DNA of 64,000 bases from G020354785 sp964534745 (GCA_964534745.1 CAZHQW010000006.1:1-64000); one strand, 5' to 3'; positions 7,909 to 16,961 are shown, counted from the first letter of the stretch. Made by a program: numbers and translations. Notes: a model not told the origin generated them from the letters alone.

Positions 7909-8472
7909 ATAGCTGTACAGAATTTCAAAAAAGGCGGTAAATATTCAGATCTTCCGCAATTTGCAATAAACCAAGAAATTAAAGCAGCAAAAGTTAGAAT
8001 AGTTGGTGATAATATAGATAATCCTGGTATTTATTCTATCAGGGAGGCACTGGAACTAGCTGACGATATGGATCTTGATCTCGTTGAAATTTCTCCGGGA
8101 GCAAGTCCCCCAGTTTGCAAAATCATAGATTATCAAAAGTTTCTTTATCAGCAGAAAAAAAAGCAAAAGGAGTTGAAAGCCAAAACCGTAAAAGTTGTTG
8201 TTAAAGAAATAAGGTTCGGCCCTCATACCGATAGTCATGATTACAATTTTAAGCTCAGGCACGCCAGAAAGTTCCTGGAGGATGGAGCAAAAGTTAAAGC
8301 GTATGTGTTTTTTAAAGGACGTACAATAGTGTACAGCGAAGATGGCGAAATTCTCCTGCTGCGTTTTGCACAGGATCTTGAAGAACTGGGCAAAGTGGAA
8401 CAAATGCCGAAGCTTGAAGGAAAAAGGATGAATATGATTATATCACCAAAATCTGCAAAGAAGAAAACCTAA
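7909..8472 (+). CDS. infC: Translation initiation factor IF-3, non-canonical ATA start
   Basis: IF-3 binds the 30S subunit, blocks premature 50S joining and monitors start-codon pairing. The frame gives 187 aa, typical for IF-3, if translation starts at ATA 7909. The first in-frame ATG (8068) would delete 53 residues, including the conserved N-domain opening (INQEIKAAKVRIVGDN). The C-domain includes KIIDYQKFLYQQKKK and KEIRFGPHTDSHD. Rare start codons (AUU, AUC, AUA) are known in infC of other bacteria. There they make its translation sensitive to IF-3 itself, giving autogenous control; this gene fits that pattern. Upstream is thrS, downstream rpmI (20 bp). Confidence 0.93.
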   Translation: MAVQNFKKGGKYSDLPQFAINQEIKAAKVRIVGDNIDNPGIYSIREALELADDMDLDLVEISPGASPPVCKIIDYQKFLYQQKKKQKELKAKTVKVVVKEIRFGPHTDSHDYNFKLRHARKFLEDGAKVKAYVFFKGRTIVYSEDGEILLLRFAQDLEELGKVEQMPKLEGKRMNMIISPKSAKKKT

Positions 8473-8492
8473 TAATTAAAAACAAAGTAAGA

Positions 8493-8690
8493 ATGCCAAA
8501 GATGAAAGTAAATCCCGGTGCAAAGAAAAGATACTCATTAACCGGGACAGGGAAACTAAAGAGGAAACATGCCTATAAAAGCCACCTGCTTACCAAGAAA
8601 TCCAAAAAGAGAAAAAGAAATCTTGGATACTATACTATTATAAAAAAGGATAATGTGCAAAGTGCAAGGCATTTACTGGCTTTGAAATAA
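8493..8690 (+). CDS. rpmI: 50S ribosomal protein L35
   Basis: A 65-aa, highly basic protein of the usual L35 length beginning MPKMKVNPGAKKRYSLTGTG, with the Lys/Arg-rich KRKHAYKSHLLTKKSKKRKR segment. It sits between infC (20 bp upstream) and rplT (24 bp downstream), the conserved bacterial order. Confidence 0.97.
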   Translation: MPKMKVNPGAKKRYSLTGTGKLKRKHAYKSHLLTKKSKKRKRNLGYYTIIKKDNVQSARHLLALK

Positions 8691-8714
8691 ATAATATCAA
8701 TTAACATTAAAATC

Positions 8715-9059
8715 ATGCCACGATCAACAAAGGCAGTAGCATCAAGAAAAAGAAGAAAAAAGATCCTGAAACAGACCAAGGGCTACTTCCTTGGCCGGAG
8801 GAACGTTTTTACGGTCGCAAAAAATGCATATGAAAAAGCTCTTCAATATGCATACAGGGACAGAAGAAAGAAAAAAGCCGATTTCAGGGCTTTATGGATC
8901 CAGCGAATTAACGCAGGGGTCCGGCAGCACGGTATGTCATATTCTGAATTCATAGGAAAGCTAAGGAAGAAAGGAATAGAAATAAACAGAAAGGTACTGG
9001 CAGATCTGGCGATGAACGATTCAAAAGCATTTGAATCCATAGTAAAATCTGTAAAATAA
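8715..9059 (+). CDS. rplT: 50S ribosomal protein L20
   Basis: A 114-aa protein with the long basic N-terminal helix (MPRSTKAVASRKRRKKILKQ) and the globular C-terminal half (RINAGVRQHGMSYSEFIGKL) of L20, an early 50S assembly protein. It is the last gene of the thrS-infC-rpmI-rplT cluster and is followed within 20 bp by a strong intrinsic terminator. In enterobacteria and firmicutes L20 also represses this operon; no leader structure for that is recognised here. Confidence 0.97.
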   Translation: MPRSTKAVASRKRRKKILKQTKGYFLGRRNVFTVAKNAYEKALQYAYRDRRKKKADFRALWIQRINAGVRQHGMSYSEFIGKLRKKGIEINRKVLADLAMNDSKAFESIVKSVK

Positions 9060-9078
9060 AAACAATAAATTCAACACA

Positions 9079-9109
9079 GGGGAAGCACATTCTGCTTCCC
9101 CTTTTTTTT
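9079..9109 (+). terminator. Rho-independent terminator of the infC-rpmI-rplT operon
   Basis: A perfect 9-bp stem GGGGAAGCA/TGCTTCCCC (9079-9087 and 9093-9101) with loop CATTC is followed by eight T (9102-9109). Confidence 0.92.
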
Positions 9110-9135
9110 GGTAACCTCTAAATAATATTACTGTC

Positions 9136-9855
9136 ATGAACCTTGCTATTATAGGATACGGCAAAATGGGTAAGGAAATTGAAAAAATAGCCCTGGAGAG
9201 GAATCATAAGGTTTGCCTTATAATTGATATAGACAACCAGGGTGACTTCACCACGGACAATTTGCTTACTGCAGATGTTGCTCTTGACTTTTCTGTGCCC
9301 GGCAATGCATATTCAAATATAAAAAAATGCCTCGATGCGGGTGTTCCCATTGTATCTGGCACTACGGGATGGCTTGACCGGTTTGACGAAGTATTATCAA
9401 TATGCAGGGAAAAAGGTGGTGCATTTTTCTACGCATCAAATTTCAGTCCGGGCATGAACATATTCTTTCATCTTAACAGATATCTGGCCGGTATAATGAA
9501 TTCATTCAAAGATTATGATATCAGTATTGAAGAAACACATCATGCCCAGAAACTTGATGCTCCGAGCGGGACTGCCATAAAACTTGCAGAAGATATTATT
9601 TCTGCAATCGACAGAAAAAACAAATGGGAAAAGGAACCCGGCAAAGGCAATGATTCAATTATTATCACATCTGTAAGAAAAGGTTATATTCCCGGAATTC
9701 ATAAAATAACCTACGACTCACAAATAGATTTTATTGAAATAAAGCATTCCGCCAGGAGCAGAAGGGGATTTGCCCTCGGTGCCTTACTGGCAGCTGAATT
9801 TATCAAGGATAAGAAAGGATTCTTTACTATGAATGATCTTCTTAAACTTAGCTAA
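9136..9855 (+). CDS. dapB: 4-hydroxy-tetrahydrodipicolinate reductase
   Basis: This 239-aa enzyme reduces 4-hydroxy-tetrahydrodipicolinate with NAD(P)H in the diaminopimelate/lysine pathway, supplying cell-wall mDAP. It has the N-terminal Rossmann motif GYGKMGKEIE and the catalytic signature EETHHAQKLDAPSGTA with the active-site His pair and Lys. It is somewhat shorter than E. coli DapB (273 aa), as is usual in Bacteroidota. It starts the run dapB-lepB-lepB-DHH-FKBP, with 14 bp to the next gene. Confidence 0.96.
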   Translation: MNLAIIGYGKMGKEIEKIALERNHKVCLIIDIDNQGDFTTDNLLTADVALDFSVPGNAYSNIKKCLDAGVPIVSGTTGWLDRFDEVLSICREKGGAFFYASNFSPGMNIFFHLNRYLAGIMNSFKDYDISIEETHHAQKLDAPSGTAIKLAEDIISAIDRKNKWEKEPGKGNDSIIITSVRKGYIPGIHKITYDSQIDFIEIKHSARSRRGFALGALLAAEFIKDKKGFFTMNDLLKLS

Positions 9856-9869
9856 AAATAACTAAACCA

Positions 9870-11213
9870 TTGACTGTCAAGGAATTAATCAGAAATCCGT
9901 ATTTTAAGCTCCTCCTCTCATCAATGATATATACCATACTGGTATCGTGGTTTGGCAATTACTGGTTGTTCCTGGGAATTATTGTCCTGATTGATATTCA
10001 TATAACAAAGTGGGTAAACTGGACATTCTGGAAGAAAAGAGTAAATAAAAATGAGAAACGTAAATTTAAAAATGAATTACTTGATGCTTTTATTATTGCC
10101 CTTATCCTGGTGCTGTTCCTGAGAATACTATTCATTGAACCTTTTACTGTTCTCACCTCTTCGATGGAAAGGACAATACTGGCAGGGGACTATATATTTG
10201 TGAATAAGCTTAAATACGGACCAAGGCTGCCACAGACATTGCTTTCCATGCCATTCTCACATAATACTATGCCCTTTACAAAGGCCGTGCGGTCCTACTT
10301 TACGTGGATAGAGCTGCCCTATAAAAGATTACCCGGACTGGGAAAGATAAAGAACAATGATATTGTTGTATTCAACTTTCCCGAGGGGGACTCGGTTATA
10401 ACGGACTTCCCGGAAACTGATGAAACATATTATACACTAATAAGAAAGCATGGAAGAGAGCAGGTTCTGGCCAATTATGAGGTAAATACACATCCTGTGG
10501 ATAAACGTGAAAACTACATCAAAAGATGTATAGGCATACCTGGTGACACTATACGTATAATCCACGGCAAAGCATATATTAACGGTAATAAAGAGATTGA
10601 ACCCGAAAAGGTCCAGTATAACTACTTCGTGAAATCCGATAACAAGGAAATTGATAATTCCATTTTTGAAAAGCTGAATATATCCATATATGATATTAAC
10701 TATAACTCTTTGAATTCAATTTATGAAATACCTCTTACAGCACAGAACTATTCAAGAATAAGAAAATATGAATGTGTAAAAGGGATACGAAAACATGAAA
10801 GTGTTGATCCGCTTGCGTCAAATCGCCAGATATTTCCTTTTAGCGACACATACTTATGGACCGAGGATAATTTTGGCCCGCTCATAGTGCCAAAAAAAAA
10901 TGAGACGGTGGATATAAATATCGATAATCTCCCATTATACTGGAGGATAATCTCGGTTTATGAAAGAAATGAATTGCAGGTCGCCGGTGACTCAGTATTT
11001 ATAAACGGAAAATATTCAAATAATTATAAGTTTAAAATGGATTATTTTTTTATGATGGGCGATAACAGGCACAATTCCAACGATTCGAGGTTCTGGGGTT
11101 TTGTTCCCGAAGATCATATTATTGGAAAAGCTATGTTTGTTTGGTTATCTTTGGATAAAAATAAAAGAGGTTTTGGAAAACTAAGATGGAAAAGAATATT
11201 TAAATCAATATAA
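9870..11213 (+). CDS. lepB: Signal peptidase I, first of two tandem copies
   Basis: This S26 membrane protease cleaves signal peptides of exported proteins. The catalytic Ser98 lies in LTSSMERTI and the general-base Lys218 in ENYIKRCIGIPGD. A conserved C-terminal box (FMMGDNRHNSNDSRFWG) is present. The N terminus carries two to three hydrophobic segments. At 447 aa it is larger than E. coli LepB because of the insertion typical of Bacteroidota. The start is TTG at 9870: residues upstream of the first ATG align with the paralogue that follows, which begins with ATG. It is followed after 32 bp by the second copy. Confidence 0.93.
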   Translation: MTVKELIRNPYFKLLLSSMIYTILVSWFGNYWLFLGIIVLIDIHITKWVNWTFWKKRVNKNEKRKFKNELLDAFIIALILVLFLRILFIEPFTVLTSSMERTILAGDYIFVNKLKYGPRLPQTLLSMPFSHNTMPFTKAVRSYFTWIELPYKRLPGLGKIKNNDIVVFNFPEGDSVITDFPETDETYYTLIRKHGREQVLANYEVNTHPVDKRENYIKRCIGIPGDTIRIIHGKAYINGNKEIEPEKVQYNYFVKSDNKEIDNSIFEKLNISIYDINYNSLNSIYEIPLTAQNYSRIRKYECVKGIRKHESVDPLASNRQIFPFSDTYLWTEDNFGPLIVPKKNETVDINIDNLPLYWRIISVYERNELQVAGDSVFINGKYSNNYKFKMDYFFMMGDNRHNSNDSRFWGFVPEDHIIGKAMFVWLSLDKNKRGFGKLRWKRIFKSI

Positions 11214-11245
11214 TAGTAAAATAATAATAATTTAAAATACCTGAC

Positions 11246-12658
11246 ATGTTTAAAATTCCTGAAATAAAATCCTTAAAGAAAGATCATGTAAAGTTCGTTA
11301 TTGTATCGATAATATATATCCTATGGGTAATATGGCTTAAGAATTACTGGTTTCTGTTCGGATTAATAATAATTTTTGATATCTACATATCAAAAAAGGT
11401 ACACTGGAGTTTCTGGAAAAAGAGAGAAGGAAAAAACAGTAAGTTTATTGAATGGCTTGATGCATTAATATTTGCAGTGATTGCTGTGACTATTATAAAT
11501 ATCTTCCTGTTCCAGAATTACAAAATTCCTACGGGGTCAATGGAGAAATCGCTGCTCGTGGGAGATCACCTTTACGTAAGCAAGGTTGCCTACGGGCCAA
11601 AGATACCAAACACACCCCTGTCATTCCCGTTTGCTCAAAACACCCTGCCCCTTACGACCAATACCAAATCCTACCTTACCTGGATAAAGCTGCCCTATAA
11701 GAGACTGAAAGGATTCGGCAAAGTTAAAAGAGACGACGTTGTTGTATTTAATTTTCCTGAAGGTGACACTGTGGCCATGCAGCAGAGAAATACAAGCTAT
11801 TACCTGCTTATTCTCCAGGAAGCGGAAAAACTGAAACAGATGGATTTTTATTATAAACATAGCATTAAAAGCGACCATTTTTACTATCAGAAAGCACGCA
11901 GCAATATCTGGAGAAATATGGATATTGTCGTGCATCCCGTAGACAGGAGGGACAACTATATTAAAAGATGTGTTGCCATACCGGGAGATACCCTGAAAAT
12001 TAAAGACGGAAAAGTATATGTCAACGGCATTCCACAGAAAGAATACAAGGGTATTCAATATAATTATGAAGTTATTACTGACGGCTCAAGCATGAACAGG
12101 AGAAAGCTGGAAAAGATGGGCATATACAGAACAGATATAAAGAGGATAATAAAGGCCAATAATGCATGGGAGATGCCATTAACCGCTGAAAATGTTAAAA
12201 ATATCAGCAGCATGAGAAATGTTGTGGCTACTAATAAGATAACCCTCCCTGACGGATATTATGATTTTTCCATTTTCCCGCATGATGAAAGATATCCATG
12301 GAACCTGGATAATTTCGGACCCCTGTATATCCCGGAGAAAGGCAAGACAGTAAGTCTGGATACTGTCAACCTGCTCCTGTACAAACGTATTATTGACTGC
12401 TATGAGAATAATGAATTGAAAGTGGAAAACGGGAAAATTTATATAAACGGGGTTGAAACAGATAGCTACAAATTTAAAATGGATTACTACTGGATGATGG
12501 GTGATAACAGGCACAGCAGCCTTGACTCACGTTTCTGGGGATTTGTCCCTGAGGATCACATTGTCGGTAAACCGAAGTTTATATGGTTATCACTTGATAA
12601 AAACGGAAAGTTTATTAACAAGATACGGTTCAGGAGGATCTTTAAAGGAGTACATTAA
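11246..12658 (+). CDS. lepB: Signal peptidase I, second tandem copy
   Basis: A 470-aa paralogue of the preceding gene with identical layout: membrane segments near 15-45 and 70-90, Ser98 in IPTGSMEKSLL, Lys240 in DNYIKRCVAIPGD, and WMMGDNRHSSLDSRFWGFVP near the C terminus. Its serine motif is closer to the consensus PTGSMEPTL than that of the first copy (LTSSMERTI). The two may therefore differ in substrate preference, which is inference. The stop codon directly abuts the ATG of the DHH phosphoesterase gene, indicating one transcript. Confidence 0.94.
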   Translation: MFKIPEIKSLKKDHVKFVIVSIIYILWVIWLKNYWFLFGLIIIFDIYISKKVHWSFWKKREGKNSKFIEWLDALIFAVIAVTIINIFLFQNYKIPTGSMEKSLLVGDHLYVSKVAYGPKIPNTPLSFPFAQNTLPLTTNTKSYLTWIKLPYKRLKGFGKVKRDDVVVFNFPEGDTVAMQQRNTSYYLLILQEAEKLKQMDFYYKHSIKSDHFYYQKARSNIWRNMDIVVHPVDRRDNYIKRCVAIPGDTLKIKDGKVYVNGIPQKEYKGIQYNYEVITDGSSMNRRKLEKMGIYRTDIKRIIKANNAWEMPLTAENVKNISSMRNVVATNKITLPDGYYDFSIFPHDERYPWNLDNFGPLYIPEKGKTVSLDTVNLLLYKRIIDCYENNELKVENGKIYINGVETDSYKFKMDYYWMMGDNRHSSLDSRFWGFVPEDHIVGKPKFIWLSLDKNGKFINKIRFRRIFKGVH

Positions 12659-13678
12659 ATGGGTGACATAAAAAAGATAAAAGGCCTGCTTAAGGAAACA
12701 TCAAGGAGAATTGTCATATTAACACATATAAATCCGGATGGTGACGCTATAGGATCATCACTGGGGCTTTATAATATACTGGTTAACGCCGGCCATGTTG
12801 CGGATGTTATAACACCCAATGCTTATCCTTCGTTTTTACACTGGTTGCCCGGAAATGACAATGTGATAATCTTCCAGGAAAATAAGGAAGCAGCTCTCAA
12901 AAAAATCATGGAAGCTGAAATTATCTTCAGCGTTGATTTTAATGAATTAAAGAGAATAAAACAATTCCATAAACCTGTTAAAGATTCGGGGGCTTATAAA
13001 GTCATGATAGACCATCACCCCGAGCCTGAATATTTTTCCGATTTCACAATGAATGATGTCAAAGTAAGCTCAACCGCAGAGCTGGTATATATTTTTATCA
13101 CAAGCCTGGGGCTGAAAAAATATATTAACACTGAAGCTGCTATCTGTCTTTTCACAGGAATAATGGCTGACACAGGTTGCTTCAGCTACAATTCGTCGAA
13201 TAAAGACACATATCTTATAATAGCTGAACTGTTGGACTATAAATTCAGCAAGGATGGAATATATTACAGGCTCTATGATAATTTCTCGGCAAACAGGATG
13301 CGTCTTCTTGGCTATGCCCTGAATGAAAAAATGGAAATACTGCCAGAGTATAATACTGCTATTATAAGTTTAACCAGGAAAGAGCTGGATAAATTTAAAT
13401 TTCAGACAGGCGATACTGAGAGTTTTGTGAATTATCCACTTTCAATAAAGAACATTTGCTTTTCTGCTTTTTTTGTAGAAAGGGAAAACCATATCAAAAT
13501 ATCTTTCCGCTCAAAAGGTGATTTTGCGGCAAACGAGTTCTCAAAAAAGCATTTTAACGGAGGGGGACATTTAAACGCTGCCGGCGGGGAATCATATGTT
13601 GCTATGGAAAAGACAATAGAAAAGTTTAAAAGGCTCTTGCCGGAATATAAACAAAAACTGGAAAAATATGAAATTTAG
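12659..13678 (+). CDS. nrnA: DHH-family phosphoesterase (NrnA-type oligoribonuclease / pAp phosphatase)
   Basis: A 339-aa protein with the DHH metal-binding motifs HINPDGDAIGSS, SVDF, MIDHHPEP and MADTGCFSY, and a C-terminal DHHA1 domain ending GGGHLNAAGG. NrnA enzymes degrade nanoRNAs and dephosphorylate 3'-phosphoadenosine 5'-phosphate. The start immediately follows the upstream stop, and the 3' end overlaps the next gene by 11 bp. Pairing of this gene with a GldI-like FKBP lipoprotein is, as I recall, common in Bacteroidota. Confidence 0.92.
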   Translation: MGDIKKIKGLLKETSRRIVILTHINPDGDAIGSSLGLYNILVNAGHVADVITPNAYPSFLHWLPGNDNVIIFQENKEAALKKIMEAEIIFSVDFNELKRIKQFHKPVKDSGAYKVMIDHHPEPEYFSDFTMNDVKVSSTAELVYIFITSLGLKKYINTEAAICLFTGIMADTGCFSYNSSNKDTYLIIAELLDYKFSKDGIYYRLYDNFSANRMRLLGYALNEKMEILPEYNTAIISLTRKELDKFKFQTGDTESFVNYPLSIKNICFSAFFVERENHIKISFRSKGDFAANEFSKKHFNGGGHLNAAGGESYVAMEKTIEKFKRLLPEYKQKLEKYEI

Positions 13679-14189
13679 GATCCCTGCAATATTGATGTTA
13701 GTATGCTTTATTTCATGTAATAGAGAATCCGGTCCCGCCTCTGAAAAAGATTACGCAAAAACAAGAAAAACTCTTATGGACGTGAACAGGATTCTTGTGA
13801 AAAAAGACTCCGGGAAAATAGCTGAATTTGTCAAAAAGATGGACTGGGAAATGGATGAAACAGGAACGGGCTTGTGGTATATGATATATGAGAACGGGTC
13901 GGGTGAGAAGTCAGAAGAGGGACTTAATGCTACAATCAATTACAGGGTCAGCCTGCTTGACGGAACGGAGTGCTATAGCTCCGACAGCCTGGGCCCGAAA
14001 ACATTTAAAATTGGAAGAGGCTCTGTAGAAACGGGACTTGAAGAAGGTATACTATTATTAAGGGAAGGTGACAGGGCAAGGTTTATTTTGCCCCCGCACC
14101 TGGCTCACGGACTGGTAGGGGATGATAATAAAATACCTGCCCGTTCAATAATTTTATATGATGTGGAACTAATATCACTTAAGAATTAA
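13668..14189 (+). CDS. FKBP-type peptidyl-prolyl isomerase lipoprotein, GldI-like
   Basis: A 173-aa lipoprotein (lipobox CFISC at ~17-18) with one FKBP domain (~85-172: NATINYRVSLLDGTE, GLEEGILLLREGDRARFILP, IPARSIILYDVELI). GldI of gliding Bacteroidota is a protein of this type. Without other gliding genes in the window, the safer role is a periplasmic or outer-membrane proline isomerase and folding factor. It overlaps the DHH gene by 11 bp and is followed by two further FKBP-like lipoproteins. Confidence 0.88.
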   Translation: MKFRIPAILMLVCFISCNRESGPASEKDYAKTRKTLMDVNRILVKKDSGKIAEFVKKMDWEMDETGTGLWYMIYENGSGEKSEEGLNATINYRVSLLDGTECYSSDSLGPKTFKIGRGSVETGLEEGILLLREGDRARFILPPHLAHGLVGDDNKIPARSIILYDVELISLKN

Positions 14190-14213
14190 TATTAAAGAAA
14201 TTAATTTATATAC

Positions 14214-15080
14214 ATGAAACAACTTTATATTTTACCGGGTGTTCTCATCTTATTGCTGGCATCATGTTATGATAAATCACGCTATCCCGGCTACAAACTT
14301 GCAAGGCATGGTATATACTACAAGCTGCACAAGATAGGTGAAGATACTAAAAAACCAAAGGCAGGGGATTTTGTTACGGTAGACCTTTCGTATAAGACAC
14401 TGGATGATTCTGTTTTCTTCACAGGACGAAGAAAGTTCCAGATTACCAGGCCTGCATATAAAGGGGCTATTGATGAATGCTTTATGATGCTTGCAGCAAA
14501 GGAAAGCGCTACATTCATAATTTCAGCCAGTGACTTTTTTAATAAGACTCTTCAAACAAGACTGCCCCGTTTCTTTAATGAAAACAGCAGCATGAAAGTG
14601 ACTATTGATGTAATTGAAATACAGACGGAAGAACAATACCAGAAGGAAAAGGAAGCATTCATGAGATGGATCCGGGATTTTGGTGATTATGAAAAAGTTA
14701 TCCTGAAACAGTTTCTTGAAGAAAAGGAACTGCCCGTGAAGCCCATATTACCGGGAATTTATTATATAAACCTGCGCAAGGGAACAGGCAAAAGGATTGA
14801 AACGGGGGATACAATTACCATTAATTATGAAGGTAAATTCCTCAATGGCAAATTCTTTGACTCGACAATAAAACGTAACCAGCCCTTCCAGTTTGTATAC
14901 GGCACCGAATGGCAGGTAATTAAAGGACTTGAGAAAGCACTGGGATTTATGCATGAAGGTGAGAAGGCCATAATCATTTTGTCTTCTGATCTGGCTTTCG
15001 GCAATGAAGGATCATCAACAGGTATTATTCCGCCTTTTACATCTTTAATTTTTGAAGTTGAAATTTTAAAAGTAAATTAG
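14214..15080 (+). CDS. Lipoprotein with two FKBP-type isomerase modules
   Basis: A 288-aa lipoprotein (LLLASC). The first FKBP-like module (~48-140) is degenerate; the second (~185-287) is well preserved (GDTITINYEGKFLNGKFFDS, GLEKALGFMHEGEKAIIILS, IIPPFTSLIFEVEILKV). A charged helical linker (~140-175) separates them. Likely a periplasmic-side PPIase/chaperone of exported proteins. It lies 24 bp after the GldI-like gene and is a probable product of module duplication. Confidence 0.85.
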   Translation: MKQLYILPGVLILLLASCYDKSRYPGYKLARHGIYYKLHKIGEDTKKPKAGDFVTVDLSYKTLDDSVFFTGRRKFQITRPAYKGAIDECFMMLAAKESATFIISASDFFNKTLQTRLPRFFNENSSMKVTIDVIEIQTEEQYQKEKEAFMRWIRDFGDYEKVILKQFLEEKELPVKPILPGIYYINLRKGTGKRIETGDTITINYEGKFLNGKFFDSTIKRNQPFQFVYGTEWQVIKGLEKALGFMHEGEKAIIILSSDLAFGNEGSSTGIIPPFTSLIFEVEILKVN

Positions 15081-15145
15081 CAGAAAATATTAAAGCAACC
15101 TTTTTTATTGTTAGTCATCTATTAATATTACAATTACTAATTAAT

Positions 15146-16117
15146 ATGAAAATGAAAAAAATAGTCAACGGCCTTCTAATTACTCTGGCAGTTCTCATTA
15201 ATATTACCCTTAACAGTTGCCTGAAAGATGAATGGGATGAATATGAGAAACAGGAAAAGTCCGACAGGGATGCTTATTTGCAGTCATTAAGAGATCAGGG
15301 CTACACAGTGATTGAAGAAGACGGCATCTACTACGTAAAAATTACTGAGGGTACAGGTATCTCACCTACAGCGACCGATTATGTTGCCATAGACTTTACA
15401 GGAAGAAAAACAGACAATACAATTATAGAAACCACTGACAGCAATCTTATAGATGAATGGACGAACTATCAGTATCTTGATCATTATATTTTCGGTCCGA
15501 AAAAAATATATCTGGGAAACAGTATTGAGGGATTTTACAGGGGTGTTTCAAAAATGCGCGAAGGGGCAAGATACATAATAGTAATTCCAGCGGATTTGGC
15601 TTTCAAGGACTATGTAACCCTGGTATATGATGTTGAACTGCTGAAAGTAATTCCCGACCCTGAAGCATATGATTCAATCCAGCTAAATACCGTGATTGAG
15701 GAGCAGAGCATGGACAATGGAACTATTATTGACAATGTGTACTACTATGAACTGGAATCTTCTATCCTGGATCATATGACTACGGTTGAAACAAATGATT
15801 CGGTATATGTTCTGTTCGACAGTTACTATATTATTGAAAATTCGCTGATATTATTTGAGTCTAACCGGACTGAAGGGAGTGCGCTGAAATTCAAATATTC
15901 CAATTCGGCATCTGCACCTGAAGGATACCTGCCTTTCACGGACGGATTTCTTGCAGCCATAGATACGATGAGCATAGGGACCCAGGCAAGGGTTATTGTA
16001 CCCTATGATTACGGTTACGAGGAATCAGGATACAAGCACCCCTATTACGGTTATATAATAGTTCCTGCGTATACTTCCCTGGTTTATGATATAGAAATTG
16101 AAGATATAATAAATTAG
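15146..16117 (+). CDS. Lipoprotein with two divergent FKBP-like modules
   Basis: A 323-aa lipoprotein (LNSC near residue 25) followed by an acidic helix. The first FKBP-like module (~55-170) has ATDYVAIDFTGRKTD, GFYRGVSKMREGARYIIVIP and VTLVYDVELLKV. The second (~190-322) ends IIVPAYTSLVYDIEIEDII. Both keep the FKBP strand order but have lost much of the aromatic active-site signature, so catalysis is doubtful. It is the third member of the tandem FKBP lipoprotein group, 65 bp downstream. It is convergent with the methylase gene 15 bp away. Confidence 0.8.
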   Translation: MKMKKIVNGLLITLAVLINITLNSCLKDEWDEYEKQEKSDRDAYLQSLRDQGYTVIEEDGIYYVKITEGTGISPTATDYVAIDFTGRKTDNTIIETTDSNLIDEWTNYQYLDHYIFGPKKIYLGNSIEGFYRGVSKMREGARYIIVIPADLAFKDYVTLVYDVELLKVIPDPEAYDSIQLNTVIEEQSMDNGTIIDNVYYYELESSILDHMTTVETNDSVYVLFDSYYIIENSLILFESNRTEGSALKFKYSNSASAPEGYLPFTDGFLAAIDTMSIGTQARVIVPYDYGYEESGYKHPYYGYIIVPAYTSLVYDIEIEDIIN

Positions 16118-16132
16118 TATATTTATTAGTGT

Positions 16133-16858
16133 TTATTGGTTCCGAGGCCCGCACTTTATTTTTTGGATAATAAATACCGCGGGTTTCCTGTTTATATCCA
16201 CCTGCTTCTTTCTCCACTCGGAAATAGTGAGAGTCCTTACGGATTCATCAGCCAGCGTAAGGCTCGATGCAATACAAAGATATGTTTCAGGAGCACAGTA
16301 ATTTATAAGATCATTAAAAACCTGGTTATTACGGTAAGGTGTCTCAATAAATATCTGTGCCTGGCCCTCCTCAAATGAGCGCTTCTCGGCCTGTTTTATT
16401 TTCATTATCCTCTCTTTTTTTTGTATTGGGAGGTAACCGATAAACGCAAAATTCTGTCCGTTTAATCCGGATGCCATCAATGCAAGCAGGAGCGATGAAG
16501 GTCCCACAAGCGGAATAATACTTATGTTCTTCATATGTGCCAGTCTCACAATCTCAGAGCCCGGATCCGCAACACAAGGAGCGCCGGCCTCGGAAATGAT
16601 GCCGACATCGGCTTCTGACAGGGGATCAAGAAACCGGGGGATCTCATCCTGTGATGTATATTTGTTGAGAGTAAAAAAAACAATATCATCAAAAGGAGCC
16701 TTTATCCCGAGCTGGATCAGGAACCTCCTTGCTGTCCTTACATTCTCAACAATAAAATATTTGATAGTGCGCACGATTTCAACTGTTCCTGCCGGTATTA
16801 CCGTGCCGGCTGTGTCGGGCCCCAGCGTTGAAGGGATCAAATATAGTCTGCCTTTCAT
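16133..16858 (-). CDS. SAM-dependent methyltransferase, tetrapyrrole methylase family (RsmI-like)
   Basis: A 241-aa protein of the tetrapyrrole (corrin/porphyrin) methylase fold: RLYLIPSTLG at the N terminus, SEADVGIISEAGAPCVADPG (the RsmI-type SAM loop) and LVGPSSLLLALMASGLNGQNF. RsmI methylates the 2'-O of 16S rRNA C1402. Many Bacteroidota have a second, shorter homologue like this one, so assignment to RsmI proper is uncertain. Confidence 0.85.
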   Translation of the reverse strand: MKGRLYLIPSTLGPDTAGTVIPAGTVEIVRTIKYFIVENVRTARRFLIQLGIKAPFDDIVFFTLNKYTSQDEIPRFLDPLSEADVGIISEAGAPCVADPGSEIVRLAHMKNISIIPLVGPSSLLLALMASGLNGQNFAFIGYLPIQKKERIMKIKQAEKRSFEEGQAQIFIETPYRNNQVFNDLINYCAPETYLCIASSLTLADESVRTLTISEWRKKQVDINRKPAVFIIQKIKCGPRNQ

Positions 16859-16961
16859 TATTATTCTGTATATATTAAAACACAGCCACTAATTTAACGA
16901 TGTTCCGGTTAAGTTAACATAAACTTAATATTAAAAAAATCACTGTTTAAAATGTGAAATG

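Noticed and set aside
8068..8472. Short 134-aa IF-3 from the first ATG
   Set aside because: It lacks the conserved IF-3 N-domain, which is encoded without interruption upstream to the ATA behind AGGAGG.
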